Positions 22,703 to 34,029 of a stretch of 64,000 nt of DNA are shown here, piece after piece. The translations under genes were made by a program, and so were the position numbers. The first letter of the stretch is position 1. Every line of letters begins with the position of its first letter. Under the pieces are notes generated by a model. That model made no database searches and was not told where the DNA came from. It saw only the letters and a list, made by a program, of their open reading frames with translations. The DNA is taken from positions 2,572,764 through 2,636,763 of the forward strand of contig NW_001865039.1 of the NCBI RefSeq assembly GCF_000002865.3, read 5' to 3'. This DNA is from Monosiga brevicollis MX1. Taxonomy: Eukaryota > Opisthokonta > Choanoflagellata > Craspedida > Salpingoecidae.

Positions 22703-22877
22703 AATTTTAATTCTTCAGTTTGGCGGCGGCGGCGGTCGCCTTGTGGATGCGATTGCTGCTTGTTGCATGGGCCTGGCTTTGGACGGCAAAGACAATATAG
22801 GGATTGGACCGTGTCCGTTTGGAACGGGTGTGCTGCTTTTCCATCGTTGTCGTTGATCATTCATAGAAGCTAGTGCC
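22260..22877. other. Intergenic region with (CA)n; possible small membrane ORF
   Basis: Contains a CA microsatellite (22638-22699). A minus-strand open frame at 22434-22625 would encode 63 residues with one hydrophobic helix (FGLFLFILAFLLLAALT). It has no recognised relative and is not supported by splice or context evidence, so it is mentioned only as a candidate. Confidence 0.35.
22638..22699. repeat. (CA)n microsatellite
   Basis: About 31 CA units, intergenic. Confidence 0.97.
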
Positions 22878-23535
22878 ATGGCTGAATCGATGGTCGAACC
22901 GCCCTTGGTGGCGAGCCCTGACGCCGAGCCCGAGACCTTGACCGAGACTGACACCGAGACTGACCACGACGCAGAAGTCAAACCCAACCCGGCTTTTAGC
23001 TGGACCACAACTCAGGTGAGGCCGCCCCTGGAACATGAGTCTTTGCACTGATGAGCCAACAAAGTCCTCGGCCAACAGAACCCACCCTCAACCAGCGCGC
23101 CATTGTGTCTCTTCCGCTGCAGGTTGCAAACTTTATCACCGAGGCTGGTTTTGAGCGCTACGCTGCCTGCTTTACAGAAAACTTTGTGGATGGCCAAAAG
23201 GTGGGTCTTTCATTTTCCCGCCACCCGTCATGGCTACCCTTCAACTCTCCTTTGCCCTATCATGCCGACCCTCAAGTGCATTGGCTTGGCAACCGACAAG
23301 CGCACCGCTCGCTCCACTTTCGATACAGAGACAGCTGACTTGCCCGCCACGCCCCTGCCTCAACCCTTTTTGCTTGCCGCAGCTCCAGTACATTGATGCA
23401 ACACAGCTGAATCGCTTGGGCGTACGGGACTTTGAGGACATCAAAGCTGTGGCCGCCATCATCCGGCAGCAGTTCCAGCACCCAATCCCTGATTCCCAAC
23501 GCTCCATCACCGAGGTCACCTTTGCCACCCACTAA
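22878..23535 (+). CDS. Small SAM-domain protein
   Basis: Exons 22878-23015, 23123-23200 and 23383-23535 give 122 residues. The first 38 residues are acidic and Thr/Glu-rich (LTETDTETDHDAEVKPNP). The rest is one sterile alpha motif domain: FSWTTTQVANFITEAGFERY, then FTENFVDGQKLQYIDATQL, NRLGVRDFEDIKAV and IIRQQF, with the order and spacing of the five helices. SAM domains form homo- or hetero-oligomers and some bind RNA or lipid. With no catalytic or membrane part, this protein is probably an adaptor. The partner cannot be read from the sequence. Confidence 0.85.
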
Positions 23536-23913
23536 AGGCGATCCCAGCGGCAGAAACCCAGCCACACACGTTGGACTGTCGCAATTGTGTTTGCTTGTAC
23601 ATACAGGCGTGTACTATAAACATCTGGCCTTGACCGCCAACTAGGCCATCGGACATCACTTTCCCCGTAATCGAATCTTTCAAGCGCAAAAAAAAAAAAA
23701 AAAAAAAAAAGAGGCGAATTCGCATCGGTTGAAAAAGGTTTGAATTGGGAGGGTGCCATGACTTGCGGAGGCGGGCCAAAATTAAAGTTAAAGTTGAACA
23801 GCAGACTCAACTCACAAGCACCCGAGACAAGGGAATACGGGGGGCCACAGGACATCGATCCCCACAGTGGAAGAAGAATGTTCTATCACGATCAATCTCT
23901 CATGGGAACAAAC
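23536..23913. other. Convergent intergenic region, SAM protein / CPS
   Basis: 3' ends of the SAM gene (+) and the CPS gene (-). Holds a poly-A tract (23689-23710). No gene seen. Confidence 0.6.
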
Positions 23914-26900
23914 TTAATCCTGTTCGGTATACACCTTCTCGCCAGCCGCGGCGGCCTTGGCACGGGCCTCGGCACGAAGCTCTTGGTAAGAGTCAACGCC
24001 AAACTTGTGAGTCTTGGCCAGAGATTCGACCAGTTGCTGCGCCACCTTCAGGTTGGTAATAATCGGCACGTTGTGGTCCACTGCGGCGCGGCGCACACGA
24101 TACGTCTTGCGCTGCTCGTCCGTGTTGGGCTCCTGACCCAACGAGGTGACGCGGGGGAAGTTGATAAACAGATCAACCTTGCCATTGCGAAGGGCATGCA
24201 GCACGTCTGGTGTGTGGGGGTCCGCCAAGTAGTCGTCCTGGCGTGGCATGGACAGGCGAGTCACCGCGACGCCGTGGTGGGCGAGGTGGAAGGCCGTGCC
24301 GGGCGTAGCCAGCAGCGAATAGCCCATGGCCGCCAGTGCGCGAGCTGAAGGCAGGAAGGCATTCTTCTCGTCGCCACCCATGATCAAGATGTTCTTGCGC
24401 GGCAGACGAAGGTTGGCCGACATCAGAGCCTTGAGGAAGGCTTCGTGCTTGCTGGTGCCGAGGCAGCCCACCTCGCCAGTTGATGCCATCTCCACGCCCA
24501 GCACTGGATCAGCGCCTACATCGTCAAAGTACGGGAGGGCCAAAAACAAAAACAGCGTGGGATGTGGAATGAGAACCCTGCAGACATCACGGCACCCAAG
24601 CCATAGCAGCCAGCCGTGCAGCGCGCAACGTACCAAGAAGACGGGACCAGCTAAACTGAGGCGCCTTGACACCAACATAGGGAGGTGCAACGGTGTGACA
24701 ATCGATGGGCTCGACATGCTCGCCAGAGAAGATGCGAGTGGCACGATCCACGAAATCAATGCCCATGACCTTGGAGCAGAAGGGCAGACTGCGCGAGGCA
24801 CGGAGGTTGGTCTCAATCACCTTGATGGCGCCAGAGTCCTCGACAATAAACTGGGCGTTGAAGGGGCCGGAAATTTGTAGGGCAGCGGCAATCTTGCGGC
24901 CTGACTCGAGGATACCCTGGAAAATGTTATCTTCCAAGTCCTGTGCCGGCAGGACCAAAGTGGCATCACCCGAGTGCACACCGGCTTGCTCCACGTGTTC
25001 GGCAATGGCATATGCCACCACCTCGCCCTTCTGTGCCACGGCGTCCAGCTCAATCTCGCGGGCGCCCTGGATGAACTTGGAAATGACCACGGGGTGATCA
25101 CGGCTCACCTCGGCCGCCTCGCGAAGATAGCGATCGAGCTGCTCGGGCGTGCGCACCACATTCATGGCAGCACCGCTGAGCACGTACGAGGGCCGCACCA
25201 ACACCGGGTAGCCGACAGTGTTGCAAAAGTCCTCGGCTTCAGCCAAATTGGTCAGCTCACGCCAGGCAGGCTGGTCCACACCAATGTCGTCCATGAGCTT
25301 GGAAAACTTGTCGCGATCCTCGGCGCGATCAATGTTCTCGGGATGAGTACCGAGGATTTGCATGCCCTGCTCGTGCAGATGCATGGCCAAATTGTTGGGA
25401 ATTTGACCGCCGACCGAGACGACGACGCCCGAGTCGTTCTCCTTGTCGTGAATGTCCAGGACGCGCTCAAGAGAGAGCTCCTCAAAGTACAAGCGGTCGC
25501 TCTCGTCATAATCGGTGGACACGGTCTCAGGGTTGTAGTTGACCATGATCGTCTTCTTGCCCAGGTCACGAAGCGTACGAATGCATTGAACGGCGCTATA
25601 GTCAAACTCAACAGAGCTACCAATACGGTAAACACCCGAGCCCAGGACCATGGTACCGTGCTCATTAAAATCAACATCATCCTCGGTACCGTGATAGGTG
25701 GTGTAGAGGTAGTTGGTTTGCGCCGGGAACTCAGCGGCCAAGGTATCAATCTGCTTGACCGAGGGCACGATGTTGGCCGCCTGTAATGATGTAGAAAACA
25801 CGCGAACAAAGTGTCAGTCACACTGGCCCAAAAGCAGCAGCAGGCTAGCTCATTCAATCCCGTCAAGCAAAGATGGACCATTCACCGAACAAACCTTGCG
25901 CTTTTCACGAACGGCAAGCTCAGACGCTCCGATGCGCTTGGCAATCTGTTTGTCGGAAAAGCCAGCCTTCTTGGCCTCTTGAAGCAGGTCTTCAGGCAGA
26001 TCACTCAGGCTAAACCACAGGAAAACAGAACACAAGGTGAACGACAGGGACAGATGGCAAGTCAGGGGGACCGTTGAGCAGGCATGCATCGGTACAGTGC
26101 GTGTTTCCGAGATGCGCGGGCCCAAAGGACGCCACGAGCAATGCATCAAGTGAAAGACGAATTTGTGCGCACCTGTGCTGTTCAAGCTCCATGCCAATGT
26201 CAAAGATGTTCTTACACTTGTACAAGAACCAGCGATCGATAAAGGTCAGAGAATAGATCTGGTCGACGGTGTAACCCTGGCGAAACGCCTCGGCCACAGA
26301 GAAGAGACGAGACTCGGTCGGCACGCTCAATGACTCGAGCAGATCATTGGAGGCCTTGGGCTCAAAGCCGTCCAGGGACGGATCGACCATGCGGACGGCC
26401 TTTTGCAACGACTCTTCAAAGGAGCGACCAATTGCCTAATCGTGGGGTACAGCGCACGGCAAAAGATCAGACATGTGTGGGTTGGCCACAAACAAGCCGT
26501 CGGGACCAGGACGACAGCCACTACGTACCATGACCTCACCAACCGACTTCATGCCAGAGCCAAGGATGGGGCTGGCGTTGTTAAACTTTTTCAGATCCCA
26601 GCGCGGAATCTAAGGCCGGGGTAAAGGGCATGTGTGAGCATCGTACCGACTGCCAAGGACTCTGCGGCACATCATGAGTGGACCAAGAACTGGGGACGCT
26701 CGCCCGCACCTTGGTCACAACGTAGTCGAGAGCCGGCTCGAAGCAGGCGGTGGTGGTGCCCGTGACCGAGTTGCGAACGTCGCCCAAATTCTCCCCCATG
26801 GCCAGCTTGGCGGCCACAAAGGCGAGCGGGTAACCAGTGGCCTTGGAGGCCAGCGCACTGGAGCGGGAGAGACGCGGGTTGGCCTCGATGATGCAATAGT

Positions 26901-29711
26901 CTCGCGACAAGGGGTCGAGCGCGAACTGCACGTTGCATTCTCCGACAATGCCCAGCTGGCGGGCGACGCGAATGGAGGCTGAGCGCAGCAGGTGATAGTC
27001 CTTGTCCGAGAGGGTTTGCGACGGGGCAACAACGATCGAATCACCAGTATGGATACCAAGGGGGTCAAAGTTCTCCATGTTGCAAACGGTGACGCAGTTG
27101 TCATACTGATCGCGGACCACCTCGTACTCAATCTCCTTCCAACCCTTGAGGGACTTTTCAACCAGAACCTGGGGGCAGGAGCTGAAGGCGCGCGAGCACA
27201 GGGTGCGGAGCTGGGCGTCATCATGGGCAAAGCCAGAGCCAAGGCCACCCAAAGAAAAGGCAGCACGCACGATGACGGGATAACCAATCTCATGGGCAGC
27301 CTGAATGGCCGCCTCGGTGGAGGTGGCGGCAATGCTGGGAGCAATACGCTCGCCAATTTCGGTAAGCTTGGCAGCGAAAATGTCGCGATCCTCCGTGGCA
27401 ATAATGGAGGACACCGAGGTTCCGAGAACGCGCACGCCGTAATGGCTCAGGATGCCCAGTTTGTCGAGCTCAATACCACAGTTGAGAGCGGTTTGGCCGC
27501 CAAACTGGAGGAAGATGCCATCGGGGCGTTCCTTCTCAATAACGCTCTGCACAAACTCTGGAATAACCGGCAAAAGGTACACCTGATCGGCCAGACCTTC
27601 CGCTGTCTGAACGGTGGCAATGTTGGGGTTGATCAGGATGCTCTGAACGTTGCGCTCCTTCAAAGCCTTGATGGCCTGGGATCCTGAGTAGTCAAACTCG
27701 CCGGCTTGGCCAATCTGAAGGCCGCCTGAGCCCAGAATGAGCACCTTCTTGAGGGGCGGGTAGGAGGCAATGACGGCAGCAGATGGGAACTTGAGGTCGG
27801 TGTGGGAGGGCAGGGTGGCGTCCAGGGGTTTGCCCGATGCCAGGGAAGGCCCAATGGGCATGGAGAGGGCAGGGCTCTTGGCCTTGGACTGACGGACGAG
27901 GCTGAGGAAGCGATCAAAAAGAAAGCCGGTGTCCTGGGGGCCACCTGCGGCCTCGGGGTGGAACTGGACGGAGAAGAAAGGCTTGGAGACGTGCTTGCAG
28001 CCTTCGTTCGAGCCATCGTTGGCATTGACAAAGAGGGGCTCCCAGTTTTCGGGCAGCGTTTCGGCGTCGATAGCATAGCCGTGGTTCTGCGGAGTGATGT
28101 AGCAACGACGGTCCTCGAGGTTGATGCAGGGTTGGTTTTGACCACGGTTACCAAAAGGGAGCTTGTAGGATTGGGCGCCAGCGGCAAGGCTCAGGAGCTG
28201 GTGGCCCATGCAAATGCCGAAGATGGGCTTGTCCTGCTTGAGAGCATTTCGCAGGTGGTTGATCGTCTCGGTGGCCATGGCCGGATCACCGGGTCCATTG
28301 GAGTAGAAGAGGCCATCGTAGTATTCCTGGGAAATATCATGGTTCCAGGGCACGACCTTGACACGAGCACCGCGCTGCACGAGCTGGCGGATGATGTTAT
28401 CTTTCATGCCACAATCAACGGCCAAAATGTCGACGTCCGAGCCTTCCTCGAGCATAAAAGTCTGGGCTGTTTTGCGCGAAGCTTCAGCGACCAGGTTGCG
28501 CTTGTTGGGATCCTCAAAGTTGACAACGTAGTCGGCACCAGCAGGTACAATCTTGCCCAGCATAACGCCTGGTGGCAGTTCCGACAAAAAAAAGCAATGT
28601 GAGGATGAATTGCGGTGATTGAGGCGAATGGGGTGGGGGCACATGGAAGACACGGGCCGGGGGGGGGGGGGGGTACGCAGGCTACCCGTGGCTTACCATG
28701 CTCACGAATCTTTTTGGTCAAGGCACGGGTGTCAATGCCACAGATACCGGGAACGCCTGACAAAGAGGCGAGCCATAGGCAGTTGAGAATGAGGATTATG
28801 ATGAGAAGCTGGTATGATGAGCCCAGGTTGTGTTTTTATGCCTGGCATGGAGGCAGGGGAGATTGAAAAAATAATTGAGCAGAGCGTTGGCAAGGTGCGC
28901 ACCTTCTTTGTGTAACCAGTCGTGGAGGGATTGAACGGCTTCAAAATGGCTGTACTGCTCAGAGTAATCGGAAACAACGAGGCCGGAGACCTGAATGCGG
29001 CCAGACTCGAGATGCTTGTAAAGACCGAGGGCATCCTTTTCGTAGCTGTGCAATGAGATAGACAAGGCGGTGCATGGTCCCGAGTTGGTGAATATCGGTA
29101 CGAGACGGTGCATTTGGGCAAGGTCTAGAGGAGCGACTTGTGTACCTTGGAGCTCCAAAGTTACCGATGAGTGGGTAGGTGCAGGTCAGGATTTGTCCGA
29201 GGTAGGATGGGTCGGTCAGAGATTCGGGGTAAGAAGACATGCCCGTGTTGAACACAACTTCACCCGTGGAGGGTTTAGTGGAGCCGAAGGAATAGCCATT
29301 CTGTGCGTTGGCAAATGAGCGAACAAGCAAATAAGCGGATGCACCACCAAAAAAACAAGTGACAGCTGATTTGTGTACATCACAAAAAAAAAAAAAAAAA
29401 AAAGGCAGAGACGAGGACGTACAAAAACGGTGCCGTCCTCAAGGACAAGCTGCATGGGCACTTGACGACGACTGCTGGACACGGTGGCCGCCTGCAAATA
29501 AGCTGAGGACACAATGCCGGATCAAGGAACAGGGCCATACAGTGAGGGAGAAATGAATGAACATCACCAAAACTCGACTGTAGATTGCTCAGATTGCTCA
29601 GCGGTGCAGCTGAGATTGGGCGGGAGTAGTACCTGGCGATGCCGCAGCCGCGGGACGACGGAGAGCTGCAGCGGCAAACCGCAAGACGAGCGGTGTTGCC
29701 AGGAAGCGCAT
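23914..29711 (-). CDS. CPS1: Mitochondrial glutamine-dependent carbamoyl-phosphate synthase
   Basis: Makes carbamoyl phosphate from glutamine, bicarbonate and 2 ATP. Eleven exons join in phase: 29711-29633, 29502-29423, 29300-29146, 29045-28903, 28756-28697, 28568-26710, 26609-26529, 26435-26173, 26009-25895, 25780-24634 and 24515-23914 (1527 residues). The first exon encodes a mitochondrial-type presequence ([20 protein letters not shown]) without acidic residues. The small-subunit part has the glutamine amidotransferase site GICMGHQ with its Cys, NHGYAID and the VQFHPE His-Glu. Two synthetase halves follow ([18 protein letters not shown] and [18 protein letters not shown]). The protein ends after the MGS-like regulatory domain ([26 protein letters not shown]), with no dihydroorotase or transcarbamylase. 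It is thus CPS1/CPSIII-like, not CAD. The catalytic Cys, lost from mammalian CPS1, argues for glutamine use. Confidence 0.93.
28662..28674. repeat. Poly-G run in CPS intron
   Basis: Thirteen consecutive G in the intron between CPS exons 5 and 6 (28569-28696). Length may be unreliable in the assembly. Confidence 0.9.
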
Positions 29712-29930
29712 TTTGGCGGATGCGCGCTTCTAAAGGAAGTAAAAGTTGCTGTGATGAGGTGCGATGCATAATTCGGTTTGCAAGTTGTGCACGTGCAGGA
29801 GCGGGGACCTTCACCTTTGGTTTTGGCACCTTACAAAAAAAAAAAACAACTCACCCAGTACAGTCGGGAAGGGTAGGGGGATAAAAGCAAGTTGAAACGG
29901 AAAGGGCTGGAGGATGGATCAGGGATCTAT

Positions 29931-30074
29931 CGGTTGCCTCTGGCCTTGAAGACGAAGACGTAGATGTAGTCTTCTTTGGTTGAGCCCGTGTTGGCCTCGA
30001 TGCAGGGAAGCACGCGACCAAGCTGGGCGGAGCGACTTGTAACGGAATCGATCATCGATGCACCGTTGGAGCTG
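29931..30074 (-). CDS. Possible terminal exon of an unrecognised gene
   Basis: Following a ccccag acceptor on the minus strand, about 45 codons read with good composition: MIDSVTSRSAQLGRVLPCI, then EANTGSTKEDYIYVFVFKAR and a stop at 29931. Upstream exons would lie in or beyond the gap at 30384-30611. A good minus-strand donor (gtaagt) follows LEEERRGLPPPNPA near 30800, which may be an earlier exon of the same gene. I do not recognise the protein. Confidence 0.3.
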
Positions 30075-30383
30075 GGGGCATGGCCGAATCCAAGAGGGCG
30101 GGGGGCGGGGGGCAAGGCGCAGGCAAGATGAGTGGTCGACCAGTGGCCAAGAGAGCTCGCTGGCCTGCTTGCGGCAGGCACGAGATGAGAAATTAAAAAA
30201 AATGCCGTGTGCTTCGCAACGAGCCACTGAACGAGATGGGCGAAATACGAGCGATAGGCAATGTGGAAAGAGAACAAGAAATCGTGATCGGTCAGTGACA
30301 GCGGGCAAGTGGGGTTGTCGTTGGGAAGGAGGAGGGGGAATGAGGCAGGAAAGCATGCTGGGGGGGGGGGGGGGGGGGGGGTT

Positions 30384-30611
30384 NNNNNNNNNNNNNNNNN
30401 NNNNNNNNNNNNNNNNNNNNNNNNNNNNNNNNNNNNNNNNNNNNNNNNNNNNNNNNNNNNNNNNNNNNNNNNNNNNNNNNNNNNNNNNNNNNNNNNNNNN
30501 NNNNNNNNNNNNNNNNNNNNNNNNNNNNNNNNNNNNNNNNNNNNNNNNNNNNNNNNNNNNNNNNNNNNNNNNNNNNNNNNNNNNNNNNNNNNNNNNNNNN
30601 NNNNNNNNNNN
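30384..30611. other. Assembly gap (228 N) next to poly-G
   Basis: N run of 228 preceded by a G run (30359-30381). The homopolymer is the likely cause of the gap. It may hide exons of the gene ending at 29931. Confidence 0.95.
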
Positions 30612-31008
30612 GTGGGTTGGGGAGCAGAGTTTGAGGAACCGGTCGTGGTGTGTCGAGAGTGCGCGATCGGGTTGAACAACTCAAGGCCAAGGCCCAAGTG
30701 AGCGTTGCAAGGTGCCGATTGTGGAGGCGGGTCTGTCTGGTGGTGGTGGCAGCGGCAGCGGAGGGAGACCTCGGAGCTGCTGCAGGTGCCGGACTTACGC
30801 TGGGTTGGGCGGGGGTAAGCCACGCCGTTCCTCCTCAAGAGCAGATACGTGAGCGTCAGATAGGAGGCTGCCGATCACAAGACCAGCTCACTCGAAAAAA
30901 TGCCGCCCTCCACCATGCACGAACCACCCATACACGCGCCCGATGGCACCCCCATCATCACTGACCCCCCCCGGCTGCCACGAACACATGGTGGTCCGCA
31001 CATCTCTC

Positions 31009-31018
31009 TCTCTCTCTT

Positions 31019-31059
<41 letters not shown>

Positions 31060-31136
31060 CACAGAGAGGGTTGGGTCTCATACAAAGGCATTTTGGTGAT
31101 GCGCTCTCTCTTCTCTCTCTCTCTCTCGCTCTCTCT

Positions 31137-31171
<35 letters not shown>

Positions 31172-31190
31172 GCTCTCTCTCTCTCTCTCG
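31009..31190. repeat. Two (CT)n tracts
   Basis: Interrupted CT repeats at about 31009-31055 and 31102-31190, separated by about 45 bases of ordinary sequence. Open frames through them (Ser-Leu or Arg-Glu runs) are artefacts of the repeat. Confidence 0.9.
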
Positions 31191-31969
31191 GAGGCTGCCA
31201 CTCGGCTGCACGTGATCCCCTTCCCCACACCAAGTTCGTTCGTGTTCATCATCGTGGTGGACCTTTGTTGGTGTGGGTTAAAAAAGGACGACAACACCGT
31301 TCTTTTGTTTCGAGGTTGAGCCTGGCAGGGGTTTGGACGCCTGATGCAAACCCACACACCCAATACGACCCCCTTGCCTTGCGAGTTACACCAAGTGTGT
31401 GTGACTTGACAGTTACGATGAACCAAAACAAATCCTTTTTGAGACGAGACCGTTGGCTGTAGCGTGACAACCGACACACTTGGCGTCAAAGTCGCACAAT
31501 CTGCGAGTCTGGGCGACAGTTTTGTTGCCAACAGGTGTTGAAACCAAATCGTCACCCACTTGTACCAAACAGGTGTTGACAACAATCTTCTTGGAGTGCG
31601 GACGCACCCAATGATCCAAAAAAAATCAAAAGTTCCTTATCGCAGTTGATTGACGCTGCAAAGGCGCCACAACCCTCAGCCCACCCCTCGCCACAGCCTC
31701 TTGGCTACCCCCTGGATGCTGGAGAGGCTCACTCTACCTTCACTGGGCAAATCTAATGTCCTTTTTTTCGCGCTCCCAGCAAAAGCAGCACCGCCACCTT
31801 CATTTTCGCATCGCCAAGTGCTGCACAGAAGACTCGAAACACCAGGTGACTGTGTGCAGCCTGCTTGATTCATACCAGACCTCGTACTCGTGTCACCCCG
31901 ACGCTGATGCATTCGCTTGCTATGCTCTGTGCAGGACGTGGGGCTGACCAAGCCTGCTAGATCGACACC

Positions 31970-32767
31970 ATGCTTGAGCTTACCGACCTACAGAGTGCGT
32001 CTCTCTGACACCCGCAGTCCCACCCGTCCCCTTGCTGGCCGCTCCCGCACGCTCAAATGCCATCCTGGTCTCTCTCCGATAACCTCGGCCCTGGTAGAGA
32101 TTGGCATCGGCCTCACGGGCTTTGGCGTCTTCTTTCTCTTCCTGGGCATGCTCCTGTTTTTCGACTCGAGCCTCTTGGCCATGGGCAACATTCTCTTCCT
32201 AGCCGGCCTGTCCCTTCTCATCGGTGTCCAGAACACTTTTAATTTTTTCTTCCAGTTTACCCCGAGCAAAATCAAGGTACACAGCCTTGCCCAAATCGCA
32301 TCATCGGCTCGTGAAACAACATTTGATGCCGATTGCAATCTGCGCTGACCGCCCTGCACGATGTCGCCACCACTGGACCGTGTAATCCCCAAAGGGCTCC
32401 GTTTGCTTTTTCGGTGGCATTCTCCTGGTTCTGTGGCTGAGCCCCTTCCTGGGCATGCTGCTGGAGCTGGTGGGCCTATATTATCTCTTCGGGTACGGCC
32501 ATTATCCACCCACCAACCACGTGCCCCCTCGTTCCTGTCTTCATCGTGGTTTGGCATCATGTTCTCCGCGCCGGGCTCACCCGTGTTGTTCTGCGTAGCG
32601 ACTTTTTGCCCACCATCATCAACTTTTTGCGCAGCGTCCCTGGGCTCAACGTCATCTTTTACGTGCCCTTTGTGCGCCAAGTACGTCAAATCAGCCTGCC
32701 CACCAGGCGACTTCAGTCCATGGCCGCCTTCTCAGCGCTCACCAAACTCATTGCACGAACCTGCTGA
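31970..32767 (+). CDS. GOLT1: GOT1-type Golgi vesicle transport protein
   Basis: Four-helix membrane protein of the GOT1/SFT2 group that acts in ER-Golgi and endosome-Golgi traffic. Exons 31970-31994, 32098-32276, 32395-32492 and 32599-32767 join in phase to 156 residues. The start [18 protein letters not shown] matches the family start (MISLTDTQKIGMGLTGFG in human GOLT1B). Hydrophobic helices follow: [59 protein letters not shown] and [11 protein letters not shown]. The conserved last part has [19 protein letters not shown]. The frame then runs on for about 25 residues beyond the usual family length, to [10 protein letters not shown] missed donor (gtacgt after the VRQ codons) could instead end the conserved part. 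Confidence 0.92.
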
Positions 32768-33164
32768 CCATGGCTCTTAGGCGGCAGACTGGGCCTCGGG
32801 CGCTTCCCGCCTCCCCGTATAAGCAGCATGCTGTCATCAATGCCTTACCTGGGGCGAATCAAAAAGCCAGAGCGGGCGTCCCGACACACCGCGCTGCCAA
32901 CATGCCCTCAACTACTCACCCGACTAGCAAGTGTCTGCGGGGCTGGGCCCCCATGCTTGTCTCCCCCAACGGTGCCCTCGCCTCCCCTTGGAGACCCCTC
33001 GGCTCTTTCGGCTCCGTGCGTTGGTCTGATGTCAACACGGGGAGGGGGATCGTCCGTGTTTGATGTGTGTGTGATGAGATGATCACGGTGACGTTGGAAT
33101 CGTTATTTGTCGCTGACAAAATTGCAACAACAAGAAAAAGTGCCAAATGTCAGCAGTTCTTTCC

Positions 33165-33197
<33 letters not shown>

Positions 33198-33249
33198 ACG
33201 CGCACAACCGCGTGGTGGTTTCCTTTTTCTCCTTTCAACACCATCAGCG
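32768..33249. other. Intergenic region upstream of the UPF0390-type gene
   Basis: No gene seen. A CA microsatellite (33169-33195) lies about 55 bases before the next start codon. Confidence 0.6.
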
Positions 33250-33749
33250 ATGGCGCAGGGGGGCGCCAAGGGTCTCAAGGCCGCTGCGGGCAAGAATCGC
33301 GTTCACCAAGCTCGTCGTGCAGCCAAAACGACGCGCAAGGGCGGTATGTTTTCCCCCACCCAAGCATGACCCTCTCAACTCTGACGTGCCCCCGGTCGAC
33401 GATCAGGCTGATGAAGAGATGTTCGTCTAGGCATGACAATCAAGCCCAAGAATACGAAGCTTCAACACCAGCTCAAGACCACCGTGGTACGTCGGCCATG
33501 CCTCCTGTGCAGACTCGATCTTACCTCTACACGTGCTTGCACCACACTCAAGGCACTGCTGATGGTCGATGCTGGCAGAAACTGAACAAGGCCATCAATC
33601 AGAACATTGAGGCCGAACTGATGAGTCGTGCAGACGAGCCCAAGCCCTTTCATATGCTCAAACGCACCAATGCCCCGACCACGGGCACGGGCAAGGTAGG
33701 TCTTCTCGGCCCGCCAACCAACACAAACAAACAAACAAAGCCGCCATCC

Positions 33750-33780
<31 letters not shown>

Positions 33781-34029
33781 CGCAGGAGACTTCAGACTGC
33801 AGGAACCTCGTGCCACACCCACTCCCCTCACATGCACGACATCTCGCCGTCATAGGTGGTCAAGCGTGCACTCAAGGACCGGCCGACCAAACCCACCGCA
33901 GCCAAGACGCCATCGGCTTCGGCTCAGCCCTCGCCTCCCAAAAAGGCCAAGGTAGCCGACGCGGCCGCGCCGAGTGACAGCGATGCCAGCGACGATGAGG
34001 GTGAATGGGTCACCGAACCTGGTCTTTGA
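33250..34029 (+). CDS. UPF0390 / Leydig cell tumour 10 kDa-like protein
   Basis: Exons 33250-33343, 33431-33486, 33579-33695 and 33856-34029 join in phase to 146 residues. The protein starts MAQGGAKGLKAAAGKNRVHQ, then RKGGMTIKPKNTKLQHQLKT and LNKAINQNIEAELMSRA. This matches the human C19orf53 (L10K) plan: MAQG start, basic segment, RKGGR.I.PKK, a QQ.KLKK helix and NIE.E. The C-terminal half here is longer, with a Lys/Ala/Pro-rich stretch and an acidic end (SDSDASDDEGEWVTEPGL). The family is small, basic and probably nuclear or nucleolar. Its function is unknown to me. CA repeats lie in its 5' flank and in intron 3 (33754-33778). Confidence 0.8.

Larger units (their letters stand above)
29712..31969. 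other. Long region with an assembly gap and few gene signals
   Basis: Contains N at 30384-30611 flanked on the left by a run of about 21 G, two CT tracts (31009-31055 and 31102-31190) and one possible minus-strand terminal exon (listed separately). On the + strand 30645-30697 reads RVRDRVEQLKAKAQ before a gtgagc donor and may be an isolated exon. No complete gene can be built, probably because sequence is missing. Confidence 0.5.

Noticed and set aside
23689-23710. Poly-A run considered as the tail of a retroposed element (also 29385-29403 and 52243-52262)
   Set aside because: No target-site duplication or element body was seen next to any of these. One lies inside an intron of the NuMA-like gene.
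24974-25786. Long open frame antisense to the CPS gene (270 codons); likewise 27802-28602 and 26992-27687
   Set aside because: They mirror the third-position GC bias of the CPS exons, have no domain, and the minus strand encodes an unmistakable enzyme.
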